A DNA stretch of 10,458 nucleotides. Source: Planctomycetaceae bacterium (lineage in GTDB: Bacteria > Planctomycetota > Planctomycetia > Pirellulales > Pirellulaceae). Under the pieces are notes generated by a model. It was not told the DNA's origin and searched no databases. It was given only the letters and a program-made list of their open reading frames with translations. Location of the stretch: NCBI GenBank assembly GCA_003501565.1, contig DNPC01000630.1, forward strand, positions 1 to 10,458, in the 5' to 3' direction. Of the stretch, positions 5,994 through 10,458 are shown piece after piece (position 1 is the stretch's first letter; each line of letters starts with the position of its first letter). The translations under genes and the position numbers were made by a program.

Positions 5994-6975
5994 GGACTCC
6001 ATAACAAACACCTTTATCGTATCCCTCGTTTTGTGCGTAGTCTGCTCACTGGTAGTCAGTGGCGCAGCTGTATCGTTGCGAGGAATTCAGGATCAGAACA
6101 AGCTGATCGACCGTTACCGCAACATTGTGGCCGCTTCGGGAATCTCGGAGAAACCGGTCAAAGACTTGACAGGAGCTGAGGTCGAAGAGCTGTTTAAGTC
6201 ACGTTTCACGAAAGAGCTGCTGGACCTGAGCACCGGTGAATACGTCGAAGACCCAGACGAAAACTATGAGCCTAAGGAAGCGGCGAAGAACGAAGAGTTC
6301 AACGTCGATATCACCGGCTACGACATCGGTTTGGCCAAGCGAGAACCAAAGACTTGGGTTTACTTGGTTAAGGACGACAGCGGGAGCGTCGAACAAGTCG
6401 TGTTGCCCGTCTACGGCATGGGGCTTTGGTCAACCCTCTACGGCTATGTCGCGGTCGATAGCGACTTCCGAACCGTTAAGGGACTAACCTACTACGAACA
6501 TGCGGAAACACCGGGACTGGGTGGTGAAGTCGACAATCCGCTCTGGAAAGAGAAATGGGTAGGAAAGCAGATCTGGGCTGAGGGTCAACCTCGAATCGAC
6601 GACAATTTACGAGTTGGCGTTGCAAAGGGCGGACCACCGGCTGGCATGGAAGACTACATGGTCGATGGCCTATCCGGAGCGACCATTACCAGTCGCGGCG
6701 TTGATTCAATGCTCAAATACTGGTTTAGCGATGAAGGTTTCGGCCCCTATGTGCGGAAACTTGCATCGGATGGCGGCGCCGCCGGAAAAGACGAGGCCAC
6801 AACCGTCAGTGGAGATGAAGAAGCCACCAATGAAGAATCCACTTCGGAAGAGGCCAACGCGGAAGAGGATGAATCCGACGAATCCGCCACGGACGACACC
6901 GAAGTAACTCAACCGAATAACGACAGCGAAACCTCTGAACAGAAGGGAGAATCGGATGGCGGCTCCGAAGGCTAA
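5983..6975 (+). CDS. nqrC: Na+-translocating NADH:quinone reductase subunit C with acidic C-terminal tail
   Basis: A subunit with one N-terminal membrane helix (about 10-33) and a periplasmic FMN-binding domain that relays electrons from the NqrD/E iron centre to NqrB. The domain includes GMGLWSTLYGYVAV (145-158), ETPGLGGEV (175-183) and the flavinylation motif SGAT (231-234) in DGLSGATITSRGV; Thr234 should carry FMN through a phosphodiester bond, equivalent to Thr225 in Vibrio cholerae. The family normally ends soon after the segment seen here as EGFGPYVRKL (251-260). This protein continues for about 70 residues (to 330), rich in Glu, Asp, Ser, Thr, Ala and Gly, with 25 acidic residues but only two lysines in 263-330. 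The tail should lie on the periplasmic side. GGAGG (5968-5972) sets the start, which overlaps nqrB by 11 nt; the 3' end overlaps nqrD by 20 nt. Confidence 0.95.
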   Translation: MPNKDSITNTFIVSLVLCVVCSLVVSGAAVSLRGIQDQNKLIDRYRNIVAASGISEKPVKDLTGAEVEELFKSRFTKELLDLSTGEYVEDPDENYEPKEAAKNEEFNVDITGYDIGLAKREPKTWVYLVKDDSGSVEQVVLPVYGMGLWSTLYGYVAVDSDFRTVKGLTYYEHAETPGLGGEVDNPLWKEKWVGKQIWAEGQPRIDDNLRVGVAKGGPPAGMEDYMVDGLSGATITSRGVDSMLKYWFSDEGFGPYVRKLASDGGAAGKDEATTVSGDEEATNEESTSEEANAEEDESDESATDDTEVTQPNNDSETSEQKGESDGGSEG

Positions 6976-7582
6976 AGAAGTCCTGCTTAAGCCGATCTTC
7001 GACGATAACCCGATCGGTTTGCAGGTCCTAGGTATTTGTTCGGCTTTAGCCGTAACTACCCAAATGACAGCATCACTGGTGATGAGTATCGCAGTGATCT
7101 TGGTCACCGGCTGTGCCAGTGCATCAGTCAGCTTGATCCGACACCGAATCCCGAGCAGCATTCGTATCATCGTGCAGATGGTTGTAATCGCTTCTCTGGT
7201 TATTTTGGTCGATCAAGTCCTCAAAGCGTTCATGTTTGAGACCAGCAAAACGCTCAGCGTGTTTGTGGGGCTCATTATCACCAATTGCATCGTCATGGGC
7301 CGCGCTGAAGGCTTTGCAATGAAGAATGATGTCAAGATGAGCTTCTTGGACGGGGTTGGCAACGGACTCGGCTACAGCTTCATCCTGATGACCGTGGCAT
7401 TCTTCCGAGAGTTGTTTGGCTCTGGAAAATTATTCGGCTTCTCGGTCCTCAGTCCGATAACCGAAGGCGGATGGTACAACCCGAATGGAATGATGCTGCT
7501 TTCCCCAAGTGCTTTCTTCATCATCGGTGTGATCATCTGGATCGTTCGTACCTTCAAACCAGAACAAGTCGAGGAGGCCTAG
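6956..7582 (+). CDS. nqrD: Na+-translocating NADH:quinone reductase subunit D
   Basis: A 208-residue integral membrane protein with about six hydrophobic helices. It pairs with its homologue NqrE, and the two bind an iron centre within the membrane through two cysteines each. Cys28 (LGICSALAV, 25-33) and Cys111 (ITNCIVMGRAE, 108-118) correspond to Cys29 and Cys112 of the Vibrio cholerae subunit. Also typical are KPIFDDNPI (12-20) and the GNGLGYSFIL segment in the second half. GGGAG (6945-6949) ends 6 nt before the ATG and sits inside the nqrC tail codons, so the two genes overlap by 20 nt and are probably translationally coupled. Length and order match the family. Confidence 0.95.
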   Translation: MAAPKAKEVLLKPIFDDNPIGLQVLGICSALAVTTQMTASLVMSIAVILVTGCASASVSLIRHRIPSSIRIIVQMVVIASLVILVDQVLKAFMFETSKTLSVFVGLIITNCIVMGRAEGFAMKNDVKMSFLDGVGNGLGYSFILMTVAFFRELFGSGKLFGFSVLSPITEGGWYNPNGMMLLSPSAFFIIGVIIWIVRTFKPEQVEEA

Positions 7583-7585
7583 GCG

Positions 7586-8203
7586 ATGGAACATTATCTC
7601 AGCTTGTTTATGAAGGCAGTCTTTGTCGAGAACCTGGCACTCAGCTTGTTTCTCGGAATGTGCACCTTTCTAGCCGTTTCGAAAAGCGTCAAGACAGCCC
7701 TCGGGCTGGGCGTCGCAGTTATCGTCGTCCAAGCGTTGACGATCCCGATCAACAACTTGATTTATACGAACGTCCTCAAGAAAGGCGCTCTCGTCCCGTG
7801 GCTGGGCAGCGAATATGCCCAGACAGACCTGACGTTCCTAAAGTTAATTACGTTCATCGGTGTGATCGCAGCCAGCGTTCAAATTTTGGAAATGGTCCTC
7901 GATCGTTTCTTCCCGCCGCTTTACAACGCACTTGGTATCTTCCTTCCACTGATCACTGTGAACTGTGCCATTCTTGGCGGTTCACTCCTGATGGAACAGC
8001 GTGACTTTGACCTAGCCGAAAGCATCGTGTTCGGCGTTGGTTCTGGCTTCGGCTGGGGGCTGGCCTTGGTTGCATTGGCCGCCGTCCGCGAAAAGATGCG
8101 TTACAGCGACATTCCCGCTGGCCTGCGAGGTTTAGGAATCACCTTTATCACGGTTGGATTAATTGCGATGGCCTTCATGGCCTTCTCCGGAATCCAACTT
8201 TAG
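7586..8203 (+). CDS. nqrE: Na+-translocating NADH:quinone reductase subunit E
   Basis: A 205-residue integral membrane protein with about six helices, the inverted-topology partner of NqrD. Cys26 (LGMCTFLAVSK, 23-33) and Cys127 (ITVNCAILGG, 123-132) are the iron-centre ligands, equivalent to Cys26 and Cys120 in Vibrio cholerae; the 7-residue difference is consistent with a longer loop near residues 62-84. The segment VENLALSLFLG (14-24) and the C-terminal DIPAGLRGLGITFI segment are family hallmarks. A strong GAGGAGG (7571-7577) lies 8 nt before the ATG and overlaps the end of nqrD, whose stop is only 3 nt upstream, so coupled translation is likely. Confidence 0.95.
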   Translation: MEHYLSLFMKAVFVENLALSLFLGMCTFLAVSKSVKTALGLGVAVIVVQALTIPINNLIYTNVLKKGALVPWLGSEYAQTDLTFLKLITFIGVIAASVQILEMVLDRFFPPLYNALGIFLPLITVNCAILGGSLLMEQRDFDLAESIVFGVGSGFGWGLALVALAAVREKMRYSDIPAGLRGLGITFITVGLIAMAFMAFSGIQL

Positions 8204-8261
8204 CAGGCTTAAATACGATTCAACTGTCCGATTCAAGAGCATGTTCTAGGACATTGGTATA
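8204..8261 (+). other. 58-bp gap before nqrF
   Basis: This is a wider junction than the others inside nqrA-E. It holds a modest TAGGA (8247-8251) 10 nt before the nqrF ATG, and an imperfect dyad around ATGTTCTAGGACAT (8241-8254). I see no terminator, so nqrF is probably read from the same transcript. Confidence 0.45.
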
Positions 8262-9482
8262 ATGGAAGTAATCCTCGGCGTAGCTGTTTTCACCGTTGTT
8301 GTGGTCGTTTTAGTGACGGTCATTCTGCTGGCAAAGAAGGCCTTTGTGCCGTCCGGTCCCGTCGCGTTGGAAATTAATGGTTCCAAGACGGTCGAAGTAC
8401 CCGCTGGCGGAAAGCTACTTGGTTGTTTGGCCGAAGAAGGCATATTCGTTTCCAGTGCCTGCGGTGGTGGTGGAACGTGTGCACAGTGCTTGGTCAAAGT
8501 CCACGATGGTGGCGGTGACATTCTGGAAACAGAAAAATCACACATCAACAACAAGGAAGCTAAGGAGGGTTACCGACTGAGCTGCCAAGTTGCTGTAAAG
8601 CAAGACATGAAGATCGAGGTACCGCCCGAGGTATTTGAGACCAAGAAGTGGGAGTGCACGGTTCGATCCAATCGCAACGTGGCCACCTTCATCAAAGAAC
8701 TCGTGCTTGAACTCCCCGAGGGAGAAGAGGTCGGGTTTAAGTCCGGTGGCTATATCCAAATCGAATGCCCGCCGCACACCGTCCATTACAAAGACTTTAA
8801 AATCGAAGACGAGTTCCACGAAGACTGGGATACCTACAACGTTTGGCGATACACTTCGGTTGTTGATGAGCCTGTAGTTCGGGCGTACTCGATGGCAAAT
8901 TATCCGGGCGAGAAGGGCATCATTATGCTCAACGTCCGGGTTGCTTCTCCGCCGCCTCGCGCTCCAGAAGACACACCACCCGGCAAGATGAGCTCTTATA
9001 TCTTTGGACTCGAGCCCGGTGACAAGGTAACGATCAGCGGACCTTATGGTGAGTTCTTCATCAAGGACACCGAAAACGAAATGGTGTACATCGGCGGTGG
9101 AGCTGGTATGGCGCCACTTCGAAGCCACATCTTCGAGCTCTTTAAGAATCGAAAAACCGACCGGAAAGTCTCCTACTGGTATGGTGGTCGTAGTTCTCGC
9201 GAACTGTTCTACATCGATCACTTCCGTAGTATTGAAAAGGACTTCCCCAACTTTAAATTCAACATTGCTCTTTCGGAGCCAAAAGAAGAAGACAACTGGG
9301 ACGGCTACGTAGGGTTCATCCACCAAGTCGTACTTCAGAATTACTTGGCAGATCATCCAGCTCCAGAAGACATTGAATATTACCTGTGCGGCCCACCGAT
9401 GATGAACTCAGCGGTGTTCAAGATGCTCGACGATCTAGGCGTTGAACCTGAAAACATCGCCTTCGATGATTTTGGCGGGTAG
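8262..9482 (+). CDS. nqrF: Na+-translocating NADH:quinone reductase subunit F (NADH dehydrogenase subunit)
   Basis: A 406-residue electron-input subunit, close to the family's usual length. It has one N-terminal membrane helix (about 3-24), a plant-type ferredoxin domain and a ferredoxin-reductase-like FAD/NADH domain facing the cytoplasm. The [2Fe-2S] ligands are Cys67, Cys73, Cys76 (ACGGGGTCAQC, 66-76) and Cys108 (LSCQV), in the same spacing as Cys70/76/79/111 of Vibrio cholerae NqrF. RAYSMANYP (207-215) is the FAD-binding motif. GGGAGMAPLRS (278-288) and YYLCGPPMM (373-381) form the NADH-binding region, and FDDFGG at the C-terminus is the typical ending. NADH is oxidised here and electrons pass FAD to [2Fe-2S] to NqrD/E. 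All expected cofactor ligands are present. Confidence 0.97.
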   Translation: MEVILGVAVFTVVVVVLVTVILLAKKAFVPSGPVALEINGSKTVEVPAGGKLLGCLAEEGIFVSSACGGGGTCAQCLVKVHDGGGDILETEKSHINNKEAKEGYRLSCQVAVKQDMKIEVPPEVFETKKWECTVRSNRNVATFIKELVLELPEGEEVGFKSGGYIQIECPPHTVHYKDFKIEDEFHEDWDTYNVWRYTSVVDEPVVRAYSMANYPGEKGIIMLNVRVASPPPRAPEDTPPGKMSSYIFGLEPGDKVTISGPYGEFFIKDTENEMVYIGGGAGMAPLRSHIFELFKNRKTDRKVSYWYGGRSSRELFYIDHFRSIEKDFPNFKFNIALSEPKEEDNWDGYVGFIHQVVLQNYLADHPAPEDIEYYLCGPPMMNSAVFKMLDDLGVEPENIAFDDFGG

Positions 9483-9626
9483 CGCTGATTGATCTCGATT
9501 AAGCGTAAGCCAAACGTGGGCACGTGGAGTTCTTGAATCGCGGGCTGGCTGATGTCGCTTAAACGAATCGGTGGCTTTAGAGACAAGTCCGTCGGAAGGC
9601 TGCTCTCCTGAAGAAAGGTCGCACAC
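9483..9626 (+). other. 144-bp gap between nqrF and apbE
   Basis: This is the longest gap inside the cluster. It contains a 7-bp inverted repeat, TTAAGCG (9499-9505) with CGCTTAA (9556-9562), separated by 50 bp, and a compact palindrome CGTG-GG-CACG near 9514-9523. No T-run follows either, so I do not call a terminator. An internal promoter for apbE is possible but not identified. AAAGG (9614-9618) is the apbE ribosome binding site. Confidence 0.4.
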
Positions 9627-10458
9627 GTGTTACTGCAGTCGAGCTCAGCACTACGCGTGGTCTTGCTCGCTGCGGTCGCTCTCACGATCAGTGGCTGTTC
9701 GCAGCCCTCTACGAAAATAGATGTTCCCGTCGCTCAGATGCTGCGCGGACGAACGATGGGTACCACTTATGTCGTTAAATTTATGACGACCGCTGATGGT
9801 CCCAGTAGCGAGGAAGTCGAAAAGGCCGTTAACTCAGTTCTCGAGTCGGTCAATGCGCAGATGTCAACTTACATCGCCTCGAGTGAAATTTCGCGGTTCA
9901 ACACATCGCAGTCTACCGACTGGTTTGCAGTTTCCAGCGAGACTGCCGAAGTCGCTCAGCTCGCAAAAGACATTCATTCCCAAACCTCGGGGGCATTTGA
10001 TATCACGGTGGCGCCGCTAGTTGATCTTTGGGGATTTGGCCCGAGCCGAAATCAAGCTGGCCCGCCGAGTGAATCTCGAATCGAAGAGCTACTGGAGCGC
10101 AGTAGCGACCAACTTGAAATCCGGCTTTCCCCACCCGCACTTCGCAAGCAGTCACCGCAACTCCGGATCGACATGAGCGCGATTGCCAAAGGTCACGGCG
10201 TTGACCGAATCGCAGAGAAACTAAACGAACTTGGCGTTTCGTCGTACTTCGTGGAAGTTGGCGGCGAAATCCGTGCAGCCGGTAGTAAGGAGCAGGGCAC
10301 ACCGTGGCGGGCGGGAATCGAACGACCGCTCGAAGATGGGCGCGACTTAATGACCGCCGTGGACTTAGCTGATGATGCCCTCGCAACTAGTGGCAACTAT
10401 CGGAACTTTTACTTGCATAAGGGAGCGAAATACTGGCATACGATAGACCCTCGAACTG
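9627..10458 (+). CDS. apbE: FAD:protein FMN transferase, lipoprotein (3' end outside window)
   Basis: ApbE uses FAD and Mg2+ to attach FMN to the threonine of SGAT motifs, here in NqrB (Thr241) and NqrC (Thr234). The 277 residues present include a lipoprotein signal (hydrophobic VVLLAAVALT, then lipobox ISGC with Cys about residue 24), so it is a membrane-anchored periplasmic enzyme. Conserved pieces in order are TMGTTYVVK (43-51), TSGAFDITVAPLVDLWGFG (120-138), DMSAIAKGHGVDRIA (182-196), VEVGGEIRA (209-217), ATSGNYRNF (253-261) and HTIDPRT (271-277), the last being part of the Mg/active-site region. Only about the last 50 or so residues are probably missing. The start is GTG at 9627: a TGA at 9609 closes the frame upstream, no ATG precedes the signal peptide, and AAAGG lies 8 nt before it. 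Confidence 0.94.
   Translation, partial: MLLQSSSALRVVLLAAVALTISGCSQPSTKIDVPVAQMLRGRTMGTTYVVKFMTTADGPSSEEVEKAVNSVLESVNAQMSTYIASSEISRFNTSQSTDWFAVSSETAEVAQLAKDIHSQTSGAFDITVAPLVDLWGFGPSRNQAGPPSESRIEELLERSSDQLEIRLSPPALRKQSPQLRIDMSAIAKGHGVDRIAEKLNELGVSSYFVEVGGEIRAAGSKEQGTPWRAGIERPLEDGRDLMTAVDLADDALATSGNYRNFYLHKGAKYWHTIDPRT

Noticed and set aside
5535..6011. 158-codon minus-strand frame opposite nqrB/nqrC
   Set aside because: It is antisense to conserved NqrB sequence, with a His/Arg-rich composition typical of a shadow frame.
7471..8004. 177-codon plus-strand frame across the nqrD/nqrE junction
   Set aside because: It is out of frame with two well-supported membrane proteins, is Arg/Pro/Ser-rich without structure, and has no ribosome binding site.
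8258..8263. TATAAT just before nqrF, a possible -10 box
   Set aside because: It overlaps the nqrF ATG itself, so a transcript starting there would lack the start codon, and no -35 element sits at the right spacing.
8538..9356. 272-codon open frame on the minus strand opposite nqrF
   Set aside because: It lies wholly inside nqrF, which has all its cofactor motifs. The antisense product shows no recognisable domain, and there is no matching start context, so it is a codon-bias shadow.

Overview
The window looks like part of a planctomycete chromosome, probably of the Pirellula/Rhodopirellula kind. The evidence is two formylglycine-type sulfatase genes side by side (planctomycetes carry unusually many), a fairly GC-balanced genome, a lineage-specific secreted protein of unknown function, and a complete Na+-translocating NADH:quinone oxidoreductase (NQR) operon of the type found in the PVC group. 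This placement is inferred from content; no ribosomal marker is present.

Layout. Positions 2-154 (+) hold the last 50 codons of a probable sulfatase. It converges on a complete exported sulfatase on the minus strand (211-1677), with only 56 bp between the two stops. A 287-bp divergent spacer follows. Next is a secreted, helix-rich protein of unknown function (1965-2963, +). A 347-bp non-coding region (2964-3310) precedes the nqr operon. It holds several dyad-symmetric elements, including an exact CRP-type TGTGA-N6-TCACA site and a GC-rich hairpin followed by a T-rich tract.

The rest is one co-directional operon: nqrA (3311-4663), nqrB (4671-5993), nqrC (5983-6975), nqrD (6956-7582), nqrE (7586-8203), nqrF (8262-9482), then apbE (9627 to the window edge, 3' end missing). 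nqrB/nqrC and nqrC/nqrD overlap, and nqrA/nqrB and nqrD/nqrE are 7 and 3 nt apart. Wider gaps (58 and 144 nt) precede nqrF and apbE.

How the genes work together. NqrF takes electrons from NADH onto FAD and a [2Fe-2S] cluster. NqrD and NqrE hold a membrane iron centre. NqrC and NqrB carry covalent FMN on threonine, and quinone is reduced at NqrB/NqrA while Na+ is pumped out. ApbE is the flavin transferase that attaches the FMN, and both target motifs (SGAT) are intact here. Every cofactor ligand I could check is present, so the complex should be functional. The most unusual protein feature is a roughly 68-residue, strongly acidic low-complexity tail on NqrC that the family does not normally have. 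The most interesting DNA feature is the dyad-rich leader upstream of nqrA, which suggests CRP/FNR-family control and possibly attenuation. I see no RNA gene, mobile element or CRISPR array.
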